From: Burkholderiales bacterium
GTDB taxonomy: Bacteria > Pseudomonadota > Gammaproteobacteria > Burkholderiales > SG8-41
Length of the DNA stretch: 64,000 nucleotides
Assembly: GCA_036262035.1 (NCBI GenBank)
Contig: DATAJS010000018.1
Location: forward strand, 248,001 to 312,000
Direction: 5' to 3'
In this document: piece after piece, positions 17,661 through 25,570 of the stretch
Numbering within the stretch: the first letter of the stretch is position 1
Layout of the letters: the number at the start of each line of letters is the position of its first letter
Position numbers and translations under genes: made by a program
Notes under the pieces: generated by a model
Database searches by the model: none
Seen by the model: the letters and a program-made list of their open reading frames with translations, nothing else
Told to the model about the DNA's origin: nothing

Positions 17661-18335
17661 TCAGAACGGCAGCACGTTGAGGAAGAAGCGCGTGAGCCAG
17701 CCGGTCTGCTGGTTCTCGGCGATCGCGCCGCTGCCGCGGTATTCGATGCGCGCGTCGGCGAGCTGGATCGACTGGATCGTGTTGCCGGCGGTGAGCTGGA
17801 TGGGGTTCACCACGCCCGACAGGCGGATGAACTCCGAGCCCTGGTTGATGCCGACCTGTTTCTCGCCGCTCACCAGGAGGTTGCCGTTGGGCAGCACTTC
17901 GGTGACGGTGACGGTGATCGTGCCGCTGAAACCGTTCGCGTTCGAGCTCTCGCCCTTGCCGTCGAACGAGAAGTCCGAGGTGGCCGCGAGGTTCGAGTTC
18001 AGCAGCGATTTGCCCGGCAGGCCCGCCAGCGCGGTCACGCCGAAGTTGTTGTTGCTGCCGCGGCTGGTGTTGGTGTTCGACTTCTTCGACGCGTCGGTCT
18101 TCTCGACGATCTGCACCGTGATGATGTCGCCCACGCTGCGCGCGCGGCGGTCTTCGAAGAGCAGCCCGCTCGCGAAGCCCGCGGTGTACACCGAGCCTTC
18201 GGTGCGCACCACCGGCGCCGGCTGCGCGGGACGCACGCTGATCGGCTGGTGGACGCTGGTGGGCGGGGTGACGGTGACGCAGCCGCTGGTGGCGGCGGCG
18301 ACGAGCGCGGCGATCACTATGAGTTTCGTGTTCAT
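17661..18335 (-). CDS. flgH: FlgH, flagellar L-ring lipoprotein
   Basis: The product has 224 residues. The signal sequence ends ATSGC, a slightly degenerate lipobox, so the protein would be lipidated at Cys19 and form the outer-membrane L ring. Conserved blocks include [20 protein letters not shown] (read here as [20 protein letters not shown]), [29 protein letters not shown] and the C-terminal [15 protein letters not shown] 18335 is preferred over 18353 because AGGA is correctly placed before it. Confidence 0.97.
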   Translation of the reverse strand: MNTKLIVIAALVAAATSGCVTVTPPTSVHQPISVRPAQPAPVVRTEGSVYTAGFASGLLFEDRRARSVGDIITVQIVEKTDASKKSNTNTSRGSNNNFGVTALAGLPGKSLLNSNLAATSDFSFDGKGESSNANGFSGTITVTVTEVLPNGNLLVSGEKQVGINQGSEFIRLSGVVNPIQLTAGNTIQSIQLADARIEYRGSGAIAENQQTGWLTRFFLNVLPF

Positions 18336-18355
18336 GCGTGTCCTGAAGGTCAAAA

Positions 18356-18393
18356 CCGGGGGCAGACCCCAAAAAGGCCGGGGTCAGACCCCG
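18356..18393. repeat. REP hairpin pair (family A) between flgH and flgG
   Basis: Two palindromic units, CCGGGGGCAGACCCC and CCGGGGTCAGACCCCG, are separated by AAAAAGG. They occupy the 83-base gap between flgG and flgH inside the flgB-J operon. Each could fold alone or pair with the other in the mRNA. Confidence 0.85.
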
Positions 18394-18418
18394 AAGTCAC
18401 GCGCGCTGCGCGCGCCGG

Positions 18419-19201
18419 TTACAACTGCGCCAGCTTCTGGAGCATCTGGTCGGACGTCTGGATCGCTTTCGAGTTGATCTCGTAAGCGCGCTGGGTCTGG
18501 ATCATCGAGACGAGCTCTTCGACCACGTTCACGTTCGAAGTCTCGACGTAGCCCTGGTTCAGCAGGCCCATGCCGTTGGTGCCGGGCGCGTTGCTGCCGG
18601 GCGTGCCCGACGCGGCGGTCTCGATGTAGAGGTTCTCGCCCATGCTCTGCAGGCCGGCCGGATTGACGAAGCCGATGAGCTGGAGCGTGCCGACCTGCGT
18701 CGGGGCGGCCTGCCCCTGGCGGCTCACCGACACCACGCCGTCGCGGGCGATGGTGACGTTCAGCGAGTTCGCCGGAATCTGGATCGCGGGCTGGACGGGG
18801 AAGCCGCTCGCGGTGACGAGCTGGCCCTGCGCGTTCACCTGGAACGAGCCGTCGCGCGTGTACGCCGCGCTGCCGTCGGGCATCTGCACCTGGAAGAAGC
18901 CCTGGCCCTGGATCGCGACGTCGAGCGGGTTGTTCGTCTGCTGCAGGTTGCCCTGCGTGAAGAGGCGCTCGGTCGCGACCGGCTTCACACCGGTGCCGAG
19001 CTGCAGGCCCGACGGGAGCTGGGTCTGCTGCGACGACTGCGCGCCGGGCTGGCGGATCGTCTGGTACAGCAGGTCCTCGAACACCGCGCGGCTCTTCTTG
19101 AAACCGTTGGTCGAGACGTTCGCGAGGTTGTTCGCGGTGACGTCCATGTTGGTCTGCTGCGCATCCAGACCGGTCTTCGAAATCCACAGGGAGCGAATCA
19201 T
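18419..19201 (-). CDS. flgG: FlgG, distal rod protein
   Basis: The product has 260 residues, the usual size. It has the rod N-motif ([39 protein letters not shown]), the central [16 protein letters not shown]-type block and the C-terminal [29 protein letters not shown] helix. FlgG forms the distal rod through the P and L rings. It lies 13 bases after flgF. Confidence 0.98.
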   Translation of the reverse strand: MIRSLWISKTGLDAQQTNMDVTANNLANVSTNGFKKSRAVFEDLLYQTIRQPGAQSSQQTQLPSGLQLGTGVKPVATERLFTQGNLQQTNNPLDVAIQGQGFFQVQMPDGSAAYTRDGSFQVNAQGQLVTASGFPVQPAIQIPANSLNVTIARDGVVSVSRQGQAAPTQVGTLQLIGFVNPAGLQSMGENLYIETAASGTPGSNAPGTNGMGLLNQGYVETSNVNVVEELVSMIQTQRAYEINSKAIQTSDQMLQKLAQL

Positions 19202-19214
19202 TTAAGTCAGTCCT

Positions 19215-19955
19215 TTAGCGGGCGACGGAGAGGAGCTGCGTCGCCTGGCGATCGTTGCCGTCGGCGTTCTGGAGGATCTTCATGTTCATGTCGAACTGGC
19301 GCGCGAGCGAGATCATGCCGACCATCGCTTCGACGACGTTGACGTTGCTGCCTTCGAGCGCGCCGCCCTGCACTTTCACTTTCGGATCGCTGTCGACCTG
19401 CGTGCCGGCGCGCACGCGGAAGATGCCGTCGTCGCCGCGGTAGAGGCTTTGCTCGGGCGGGTTGACGAGCTTGATGCGGCCGAGGTTCTGCACCTGCTGC
19501 GCGCCGGTGTTGGGCACCGTCGAGACCGTGCCGTCGGCGCCGATCGTGATGCGCACGTTCTCGGGGATGGCGATCGGACCGCCCTCGCCGAGCACCGACA
19601 GCCCGGTGCGGGTCTGGAGCACGCCGTTAACGTTCACCTGCAGGCTGCCGTTGCGCGTGTAGCCTTCGGAACCGTCCGGCGTCTGCACCGCGATCCAGCC
19701 CGCACCTTCGATCGCGACGTCGAGATCGCGGCCGGTCGCCTGGATCGCACCCGGCGTGAAATCCGCGCCCGGGGTCGAATCGACGACGAACGCGCGCGTC
19801 GCGGCGCCGTCGCCGAGGGTCTCCGCGGCGCGGAACGACGCGACCTGCGCACGGAAGCCGGTCGTGTTGGCGTTGGCGAGGTTGTTCGCCGCCACGGCCT
19901 GCTGCGTGAGCATCTGTTTGGCGCCGCTCATCGCGACGTAGATCATGCGGTCCAT
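19215..19955 (-). CDS. flgF: FlgF, proximal rod protein
   Basis: The product has 246 residues. It has the start MIYVAMSGAKQMLTQQAVAANNLANANTTGFRAQ, the central LDVAIEGAGWIAVQTPDGSEGYTRNG block and the C-terminal VVEAMVGMISLARQFDMNMKILQNAD helix, typical of FlgF. It makes one layer of the proximal rod. The REP-containing gap of 127 bases separates it from flgE. Confidence 0.97.
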   Translation of the reverse strand: MDRMIYVAMSGAKQMLTQQAVAANNLANANTTGFRAQVASFRAAETLGDGAATRAFVVDSTPGADFTPGAIQATGRDLDVAIEGAGWIAVQTPDGSEGYTRNGSLQVNVNGVLQTRTGLSVLGEGGPIAIPENVRITIGADGTVSTVPNTGAQQVQNLGRIKLVNPPEQSLYRGDDGIFRVRAGTQVDSDPKVKVQGGALEGSNVNVVEAMVGMISLARQFDMNMKILQNADGNDRQATQLLSVAR

Positions 19956-20000
19956 GGTCTGCCTTAAATCTTCAATACCTGAGTGACACTTCGGAGCACA

Positions 20001-20039
20001 CCGGGGTCAGACCCCGATGAAGCCGGGGTCAGACCCCGA
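20001..20039. repeat. REP pair (family A) between flgF and flgE
   Basis: Two direct copies of CCGGGGTCAGACCCCG are joined by ATGAAG. Each copy is itself palindromic (GGGGTC/GACCCC). They lie in the 127-base flgE-flgF gap. The rest of the gap shows no promoter I can support. Confidence 0.88.
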
Positions 20040-20082
20040 GTCAGAGACGATGACGCGACTATGTCACGTCATCGTCCGGTTC

Positions 20083-21321
20083 TTAACGCAGATTAACGAT
20101 GGTTTGCAGCACCTGATCCTGCGTTTTGATCGTCTGCGCGTTGGCCTGGTATACGCGCTGGGCGGTGATCATGTTCACCAGCTCCTGCGTGAGGTCGACG
20201 TTCGAGTCTTCGATCGCGGCCGATTGCAGCGAGCCCATGCTGCCGGTCTGCGGCGCGCCGATGATCGGCTGGCCCGAGTCCGCGGTCTCCTGCCACAGGT
20301 TGTTGCCCGTGGGGCGCAGGCCCTGCGGGTTGGCGAAGTTCGCGAGCACGACCTGGCCGAGCGTGTTCGCCTGGCCGTTGGTGTAACGGCCCGAGATCAC
20401 GCCGTCGTCCGCGATGTCGAAGCCGACGAGGCGGCCCGAGGTGTAACCGTCCTGCGACAGCGCGGTCACGCCGAAGTCGGAGCCGAACTGCGTCGTGCCG
20501 GTCCAGTTCATCTGCATCGAGATGGGCGAGATCGCGCCGGTCGCGACCGTGACGTTGACGCCGCTCATCGGCTGCGCGGTCGTGAGCTGGCCGCTGGAGT
20601 TGAAGTCGAGCTGAACCGGGTTGCCGGCGCCCGCACCGAGGTCCACCGCACCCACGGCGCCGCCGTCGACCGTCGCGTGCACGTCCCACTGGCCCGGCGT
20701 CGCGGTCTTCACGAAGTAGTAGGTCAGCGCGTGCGCGTTGCCGAGCGAGTCGTAGATCGCGCTCGAGGTCGAGTTGGTGTAGGTCGCGGCGTTGTTCGGG
20801 TTGAACACCCCGGCGATCGCCGGGGAGCGCGAGTCGAGGTTGAGCGTGCCGAGCAGCTCGGTCGTCGCCGACGGGCTGATGTCGGTCGTCGACAGGTGCA
20901 GCGGCACCGGCGCCGAGGCGACGATGTTGTTCAGCGAGTCGACCGTGTAGCCGGTCAGGCGCAGGTTGTCGCTGTTGACGATGTAGCCGTTGTCGTCGAC
21001 GTGCATCTGGCCGTTGCGCGAGTACATCGCGCTGCCGTTGTCGTCGAAGCGGAAGAAGCCGCGGCCGTTGATCGCCACGTCGAGCGGGCTGTTGGTGGTG
21101 GTGATGTTGCCCTGCGTGAATTCCTGCTGCACCGACGCGACTTTCGTGCCGATGCCCACGTTGCCGGAGCCGCCGCCGCCGAGCGAGCTCGCGAAGACGT
21201 CCGCGAAGATCGCGCGCGAGCTCTTGAAGCCCACGGTGTTGGCGTTCGCCACGTTGTTGCCGATGACGTCGATGTTCTTGGCAGCGGCATTGAGACCGCT
21301 CAGTCCAGCCTGGAAACCCAT
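20083..21321 (-). CDS. flgE: FlgE, flagellar hook protein
   Basis: The product has 412 residues. The N-terminus GFQAGLSGLNAAAKNIDVIGNNVANANTVGFKSSRA and C-terminus VDLTQELVNMITAQRVYQANAQTIKTQDQVLQTIVNLR are the D0 helices of the hook protein; I cite them as landmarks. The middle holds the hook D1/D2 beta domains (DGYTSGRLVGFDIADDGVISGRYTNGQ). About 120 copies form the hook. It follows flgD closely. Confidence 0.98.
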   Translation of the reverse strand: MGFQAGLSGLNAAAKNIDVIGNNVANANTVGFKSSRAIFADVFASSLGGGGSGNVGIGTKVASVQQEFTQGNITTTNSPLDVAINGRGFFRFDDNGSAMYSRNGQMHVDDNGYIVNSDNLRLTGYTVDSLNNIVASAPVPLHLSTTDISPSATTELLGTLNLDSRSPAIAGVFNPNNAATYTNSTSSAIYDSLGNAHALTYYFVKTATPGQWDVHATVDGGAVGAVDLGAGAGNPVQLDFNSSGQLTTAQPMSGVNVTVATGAISPISMQMNWTGTTQFGSDFGVTALSQDGYTSGRLVGFDIADDGVISGRYTNGQANTLGQVVLANFANPQGLRPTGNNLWQETADSGQPIIGAPQTGSMGSLQSAAIEDSNVDLTQELVNMITAQRVYQANAQTIKTQDQVLQTIVNLR

Positions 21322-21337
21322 GGTTGCTTAGCTCCGG

Positions 21338-22108
21338 TTAGAGGATTTGTTTGACGTCGGACATGCCTACGCTGCCGCCGCCCTGAAGGTTGAGCTTCAT
21401 GCCGCTCGATCCGAGCGACACGCCGTCGACTTTGCCGAGCGCGACCGGCTCGGCGGTGATCGTCTTGTTGCCGCTCGCGGCGACGACCTGGAACGTGTAC
21501 TGGCCGGGGTTCGCGGTGGTGCCGGCGTCGGTCTTGCCGTCCCACTCGAAGCCCGACATGCCGCTGCCGGCGGCACCGAGCTCGATGCGGCGGATGATCG
21601 TGCCGGCCGAGTCGGCGATCGACACGTAAACGCGATCCGCGGGCTGTGTGAGGTTCACCGCGCCGACCGCCTTGCCGTCGGCGAGGTTGAGCGTCGAGCC
21701 TACCGCGTAGACCTGGCGTCCGATCATCGCGGCGCCCTGCAGCGACTGGCCCGACAGCATCGAGGTGGAGAAATTCTGCATCGTCGAATTGAGCTTCTCG
21801 ATGCCGGTCACGGTATTGATCTGCGCGAGCTGCGTGGTGACCTGCGCGTTGTCGAGCGGGTTGAGCGGATCCTGGTTCTTCATCTGAGTGACCAGCAGCT
21901 TGAGGAACCGGTCCTGCTGCTCGGTCGCGCTGAGCGCGCCCGGCGCCGACGACGCCGCGGAGCTCGTCGTCGTGGTGTTGGTGCTGACGGGCACCGTCGT
22001 CGTGCTCTTGTTCGAGCTCGAATTGGAGCTCGAGCTGTCCGACATGAGGCTCTTGATGCCCGAGAGGACCGACAGTCCGGTGCCGATCGCGGTGAGTATG
22101 GGTAGCAT
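21338..22108 (-). CDS. flgD: FlgD, hook-cap protein with Ser/Thr-rich N-terminal extension
   Basis: The product has 256 residues. The family core begins at FLKLLVTQMKNQDPLNPLDNAQVTTQLAQINTVTGIEKLN and continues with the FlgD Ig-like/Tudor region (GFEWDGKTDAGTTANPGQYTF). Before it are about 65 residues with a hydrophobic start (MLPILTAIGTGLSVLSGIKSL) and a Ser/Asn/Thr homopolymer-like stretch. Usual FlgD proteins have a shorter disordered lead. FlgD caps the growing hook and is itself exported. Confidence 0.94.
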   Translation of the reverse strand: MLPILTAIGTGLSVLSGIKSLMSDSSSSNSSSNKSTTTVPVSTNTTTTSSAASSAPGALSATEQQDRFLKLLVTQMKNQDPLNPLDNAQVTTQLAQINTVTGIEKLNSTMQNFSTSMLSGQSLQGAAMIGRQVYAVGSTLNLADGKAVGAVNLTQPADRVYVSIADSAGTIIRRIELGAAGSGMSGFEWDGKTDAGTTANPGQYTFQVVAASGNKTITAEPVALGKVDGVSLGSSGMKLNLQGGGSVGMSDVKQIL

Positions 22109-22149
22109 TTGGACGATCCTTATTGAGCGGTCCGCACGGACCGCTGCGT

Positions 22150-22560
22150 TTACTGGCCGATCTGCAGCGTCTTGAGGAGCAGGGTCTTCGCCGTGTTCAT
22201 CAGCTCGGCGTTGGTCTGGTACGAGCGCGACGCGGAGATCATGTTCACCATCTCCTCGATCACGTTGACGTTCGGCATGGTCACGTAGCCGTCCTTGTCC
22301 GCGAGCGGGTGCCTGGGATCGTGCACGCGGCGGCCGGGCGTCTGGTCTTCGCGCACTTCCGACACGCGCACCCCGACCGAGCCGTCCTGCGCGTTGACCG
22401 GCTGCGCGGTGAACACGACCTGCTTCGCCTTGTACGGCGTGCCGTTCGAGCTCGTGACGCTGTCGGCGTTCGCGAGGTTGCTCGCGGTCGTGTTCAGGCG
22501 CTGCGACTGCGCGGTGAGCGCGCTGCCCGAGACGTCGAGGATGCTGAATAAGGAAGACAT
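22150..22560 (-). CDS. flgC: FlgC, proximal rod protein
   Basis: The product has 136 residues. The start [46 protein letters not shown] and the end [38 protein letters not shown] are characteristic of FlgC. It forms part of the proximal rod with FlgB and FlgF. A REP-containing gap of 61 bases separates it from flgB. Confidence 0.98.
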   Translation of the reverse strand: MSSLFSILDVSGSALTAQSQRLNTTASNLANADSVTSSNGTPYKAKQVVFTAQPVNAQDGSVGVRVSEVREDQTPGRRVHDPRHPLADKDGYVTMPNVNVIEEMVNMISASRSYQTNAELMNTAKTLLLKTLQIGQ

Positions 22561-22571
22561 CGTTTTCTCCG

Positions 22572-22608
22572 CGGGGTCTGCCCCCGTCCGTATCGGGGTC
22601 TGACCCCG
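22572..22608. repeat. REP hairpin (family A) between flgC and flgB
   Basis: CGGGGTCTGCCCCCG and CGGGGTCTGACCCCG are separated by TCCGTAT. The pair fills most of the gap between the first two rod genes, in the orientation opposite to the copy at 20001. Confidence 0.85.
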
Positions 22609-22621
22609 GTTTTAAGCTCCG

Positions 22622-23005
22622 TTATCCCTGGATCGCGGCGAGCATCGCCTTGATCTTGCTCGAGATGAACATCGTCTGGGCTTCGTAGCGCACCGCGTTC
22701 TCCGCGAACTGCGCGCGCTCGACGTCGATGTCCACCGTGTTGCCGTCGACGCTGCGCTGGACCGCGCTGCGATACATGAGCTCGGTGTCCATCGGGCCTT
22801 TGTCGCCGAGCGTCTTCAGCCCGGGCGCCGCGAGCTTCGACTGCGGGGCGCGTGCGTCTTTCAGCGCGCTGGCGAAATCGATGTCGCGGGCCTTGTAGCC
22901 CGGCGTGTCCGCGTTGGCGATGTTCGACGCGATCAGCTTCTGGCGCTCCGCGTGCAGCGAGAGCGCCGTCTGGTTGAACTGGAAAAGTGCGTCGAGCTTG
23001 TTCAT
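22622..23005 (-). CDS. flgB: FlgB, proximal rod protein
   Basis: The product has 127 residues. The start at 23005 gives the family N-terminus MNKLDALFQFNQTALSLHAERQKLIASNIANADTPGYKARDIDF; an in-frame upstream extension of 30 residues has no family match. The C-terminus carries the expected YEAQTMFISSKIKAMLAAIQG helix. It is the first gene of the minus-strand flgBCDEFGHIJ run. Its promoter must lie in the 156-base divergent spacer shared with flgA. Confidence 0.97.
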   Translation of the reverse strand: MNKLDALFQFNQTALSLHAERQKLIASNIANADTPGYKARDIDFASALKDARAPQSKLAAPGLKTLGDKGPMDTELMYRSAVQRSVDGNTVDIDVERAQFAENAVRYEAQTMFISSKIKAMLAAIQG

Positions 23006-23161
23006 CTCAAGTTCTTCCGGTTTGTGTCGTGGAGCGAATAGTAGGTGCGAGGGGTTGAGAACGATCGACGGATAAAGCGGGAAAAACCGGTTCAATTCGG
23101 CGCGTAGTGGCTGCTTTTTTCCGTGGAGAATGCGAAGCCTCGACGAACCCGGACACCTGCC
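23006..23161. promoter_or_regulatory. Divergent flgB/flgA spacer
   Basis: The 156 bases between the two divergent flagellar genes must hold promoters in both directions. A class II (FlhDC-activated, sigma-70) promoter is expected here, but I cannot point to a convincing FlhDC box. No GCCGnTAA sigma-28 box was found. Confidence 0.4.
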
Positions 23162-23887
23162 ATGACCCGCTTTTTCCGCCTGATCGCGCTCGCCTTACTG
23201 GTTGCCGCCCTGCCCGCGGCCTACGCGCAAGTGCCCGCCGCACAAGGTCTGCCGGCGCGGGCCCAGCAGCCGCATTCCACGATCAAGGCCGCGGTCGAGG
23301 AGTTCCTGCGCGTGCAGACGAGCGGGCTTCCGGGAAAAGCAAGCTTTACCGCCGGGGCGATCGACCCCCGCCTCCAGCTCGCCGCCTGCGGCGCCATGGA
23401 CGTCTTCAGCCCGCCCGGGAGCCGCCTGTGGGGTAACACCTCGGTCGGCGTGCGCTGCGGCGCCCCGACGCCCTGGACGATCTACGTGACCGTTTCGGTG
23501 CGCGTCAGCGGCCCCTATCTCGCCAGCGCCCGCGGCCTCACCGCCGGCCAGCCCCTGACCCAGGCCGATTTCACGGTCATGACCGGCGACCTCACCCACA
23601 TGCCCGCCGGCGTGGCCACCGACGCTTCGCAGGTGGTCGGCAAGACGCTGGTCTCGCCGCTCGCCGCCGGCCAGCCGATCCGCGCCGATCTCCTGCGCAC
23701 CCCGAACGCGGTGCTCTCCGGCCAGAACGTGAAAGTCGTTTCCGAAGGCGCCGGCTTCCGCGTCGCCGCGGACGGCAAGGCGGTGAACAACGCGGTGGTC
23801 GGCCAGGTGGCCCAGGTCCGCATGAATTCCGGGCAGACGGTCAGCGGCATCGCCCGCGCCGACGGTACGGTCGAAGTAAAGTTCTAA
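23162..23887 (+). CDS. flgA: FlgA, P-ring assembly chaperone
   Basis: The product has 241 residues. ATG 23162 starts a clean signal peptide (MTRFFRLIALALLVAALPAAYA); the longer GTG start at 23123 would place charged residues before it. The C-terminal SAF-type domain is visible (ARGLTAGQPLTQADFTVMTGDL, then VVGKTLVSPLAAGQPIRADLLR). FlgA is a periplasmic chaperone for FlgI. It diverges from flgB and is followed by flgM and flgN. Confidence 0.95.
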   Translation: MTRFFRLIALALLVAALPAAYAQVPAAQGLPARAQQPHSTIKAAVEEFLRVQTSGLPGKASFTAGAIDPRLQLAACGAMDVFSPPGSRLWGNTSVGVRCGAPTPWTIYVTVSVRVSGPYLASARGLTAGQPLTQADFTVMTGDLTHMPAGVATDASQVVGKTLVSPLAAGQPIRADLLRTPNAVLSGQNVKVVSEGAGFRVAADGKAVNNAVVGQVAQVRMNSGQTVSGIARADGTVEVKF

Positions 23888-23967
23888 TAAAACCAGACAC
23901 TTAGAACTCCCGCTCAAGCGGTCGGCGCATCGGTCGTTATTTCCGGTGCGGACGGCGGACAATCCAC

Positions 23968-23994
23968 TAAAGTGACGTGGATAACTGCCGTTAA
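23968..23994 (+). promoter_or_regulatory. Sigma-28 (FliA) promoter of flgM
   Basis: TAAAGTGA (23968-23975), an 11-base spacer and GCCGTTAA (23987-23994) match the FliA consensus TAAAGTTT-N11-GCCGATAA at 6/8 and 7/8 positions. The flgM GTG start is 40 bases downstream. This would give the usual feedback in which FliA raises its own anti-sigma factor. Confidence 0.88.
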
Positions 23995-24033
23995 TCCCGC
24001 AAGCACCCTTGCTAGAAGGGCTGGAGATTCAAA

Positions 24034-24336
24034 GTGAAAATCAACCCGAGTGCAAAGAGCATCGCTCCCGCGGCCGTCGCCGAAGAGCGCTCACGCGTCC
24101 AGAAGCAGGCCGAGCAGCCGAAGTCCGGGGGCAGCTCCAGCGTCAAGCTGAGCTCGCTCTCCTCGTCGCTTTCCCAGATCGAAGCGGGGATGGACAAGGC
24201 GCAGGCCGTCGACAGCAAACGCGTCGCCGAGATCAAGAAAGCGATCGACGAAGGCCGGTTCGAAGTGAATTCGAGCGCCGTCGCGGACCGCCTGATCGAG
24301 AACACGCGCGACTTCCTGCGCACGCACAAGCAGTAA
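24034..24336 (+). CDS. flgM: FlgM, anti-sigma-28 factor
   Basis: The product has 100 residues, starts at GTG 24034 and has GGAG 7 bases before it. The N-terminus MKINPSAKSI and the C-terminal helix pair (RVAEIKKAIDEGRFEVNSSAVADRLIENTRDFL) are typical. FlgM holds FliA inactive until the hook is finished, and is then exported. A sigma-28 promoter precedes it and flgN follows after 13 bases. Confidence 0.96.
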   Translation: MKINPSAKSIAPAAVAEERSRVQKQAEQPKSGGSSSVKLSSLSSSLSQIEAGMDKAQAVDSKRVAEIKKAIDEGRFEVNSSAVADRLIENTRDFLRTHKQ

Positions 24337-24349
24337 GACCGACGAAAAG

Positions 24350-24826
24350 ATGAGCCAACCCGCCGCACAGCTCGCCGCCACGATCCGTTCGGAGCGTGCG
24401 GGCGTCCAGGCGCTGGTCGAGACGCTGACGGCGGAGCGCAACGCCCTCCTCAACGGCCTCACCGACCAGCTCGCCGAGACCGCGCAGAGGAAGCGCGAGC
24501 TGCTGCTGCACATCGCCCATCTCGGCGACCAGCGCAACCGCGTGCTCGAGCGCAGCGGCTTCGCCGCCGACCGCCGCGGCATGGAGAACTGGCTCGTCGC
24601 CAACGACCCCTCCGGCGTCGCCCGTACCGAGTGGAATGCGCTCCTCGAGCTCACGCGCGGCGCGCATCGCCTGAACCGGGAAAACGGCGCCTACATCGAC
24701 GCCGGAATGCGCGCCAACCAGCACGCCTTGCAGGCGCTGATGAGCGCCAGCGCCGCCGCCAGCACCTACGGCGCTTCCGGCCGCGCCACCAACCCCTACG
24801 CATCCAGATCCCTTGCGTCCGCGTAG
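24350..24826 (+). CDS. flgN: FlgN, chaperone of FlgK and FlgL
   Basis: The product has 158 residues and is helical throughout, with the FlgN-like start (LAATIRSERAGVQALVETLTAERNALL) and a central AETAQRKRELLLHIAHLGDQRNRVL segment. FlgN binds the C-terminal helices of FlgK and FlgL before export. The assignment relies on the flgM-flgN order as well as sequence. A family B repeat follows directly. Confidence 0.92.
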   Translation: MSQPAAQLAATIRSERAGVQALVETLTAERNALLNGLTDQLAETAQRKRELLLHIAHLGDQRNRVLERSGFAADRRGMENWLVANDPSGVARTEWNALLELTRGAHRLNRENGAYIDAGMRANQHALQALMSASAAASTYGASGRATNPYASRSLASA

Positions 24827-24845
24827 CAGCGTGCTGCGCTGGTTT

Positions 24846-24953
24846 TAAAGGAAAGGGAGGTTCAAGGAGGGAAACCTTGGTTTCCCTCCTTGGCGTTTAC
24901 CGCCCGAAGGGAGCCGCAGGCTCCCTCCCTTCGGCTCGCTCCTGCTCGCTCCG
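24846..24953. repeat. Composite hairpin repeat family B (two-hairpin copy) after flgN
   Basis: The lead AAAGGAAAGGGAGGTTC is followed by hairpin 1 (AAGGAGGGAAACC-TT-GGTTTCCCTCCTT, perfect 13-base arms), then GGCGTTTACCGCCCGAAG, then hairpin 2 (GGGAGCC-GCA-GGCTCCC). Pyrimidine-rich CCTCCCTTCGGCTCGCTCC follows. It lies between flgN and the next plus-strand gene and could end the flgA-M-N transcript. Confidence 0.82.
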
Positions 24954-24989
24954 CCGCCCTAGATTAGCTAGACTTCGGGCGACGCTGCC

Positions 24990-25439
24990 ATGATCGCGTG
25001 CCCTAACTGCAAGCGGCGGATCATCACCCGCCGCGACATCCTGTACGCCCCGCTCGACGGGACCGCGCAGTGCCGCGCGTGCGGCCAGCACTCGCGCCTG
25101 GACACCTTCAGCCGCTGGGTGGTCTCGTGCCTGGTCGCGGTATCGCTGCCCGCGCTGCTCCTCACCTGGGGCGTGTTCTATAGCGGACACCTTCTGGTCG
25201 TGTCGATGATCGTCATCATCGTGGCCGCACGCGTGATGGCCTGGCTGGCCCTGCCGTTCTTCGGCCTCGAGCCGGTGCCGTCGCACATTCCGCTCGATCG
25301 CCGGCAGAGCGTGATCATCCTCTCCGCGCTCGTCGCCGCGGCGTTCGTGCTCGACGCGTTCATCGCGTCACGCTTCGAAAGCGAAGACACGATACGCGAC
25401 GCCGAAGCGCCGGCCGCGATCCGCAACCTCCAGCGCTGA
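24990..25439 (+). CDS. Zinc-ribbon membrane protein of unknown function
   Basis: The product has 149 residues. The N-terminus carries a zinc ribbon with two CxxC knuckles (CPNC at residues 4-7 and CRAC about 25 residues later), similar to CXXC-20/zinc-ribbon heads. Three hydrophobic helices follow (VVSCLVAVSLPALLLTWGVFY, LLVVSMIVIIVAARVMAWLALPFF and the VIILSALVAAAFVLDAF segment). The ribbon would face the cytoplasm. No function is recognisable. It sits between flgN and the RTX gene. Confidence 0.75.
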   Translation: MIACPNCKRRIITRRDILYAPLDGTAQCRACGQHSRLDTFSRWVVSCLVAVSLPALLLTWGVFYSGHLLVVSMIVIIVAARVMAWLALPFFGLEPVPSHIPLDRRQSVIILSALVAAAFVLDAFIASRFESEDTIRDAEAPAAIRNLQR

Positions 25440-25450
25440 TCCTTTTTTCA

Positions 25451-25484
25451 CACACGCACCGTGAGTTTTGTCACGGTGCGTGTG
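25451..25484. repeat. Perfect 14-base palindrome before the RTX gene
   Basis: CACACGCACCGTGA and TCACGGTGCGTGTG surround the loop GTTTTG. It lies 12 bases after the zinc-ribbon stop and 87 bases before the RTX start. T7 lies 5' of the stem on the plus strand and no T-run follows it, so it is not a standard terminator for either direction. It could be an operator or an mRNA end structure. Confidence 0.65.
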
Positions 25485-25570
25485 CGTGGTGTGGGGAAAC
25501 CGTGACTAGTGCCTCGTCCCGGTGCTCAAAAAGCTCAAGGATCGCGCATTCGTGATTTCGTAACGGTCCC

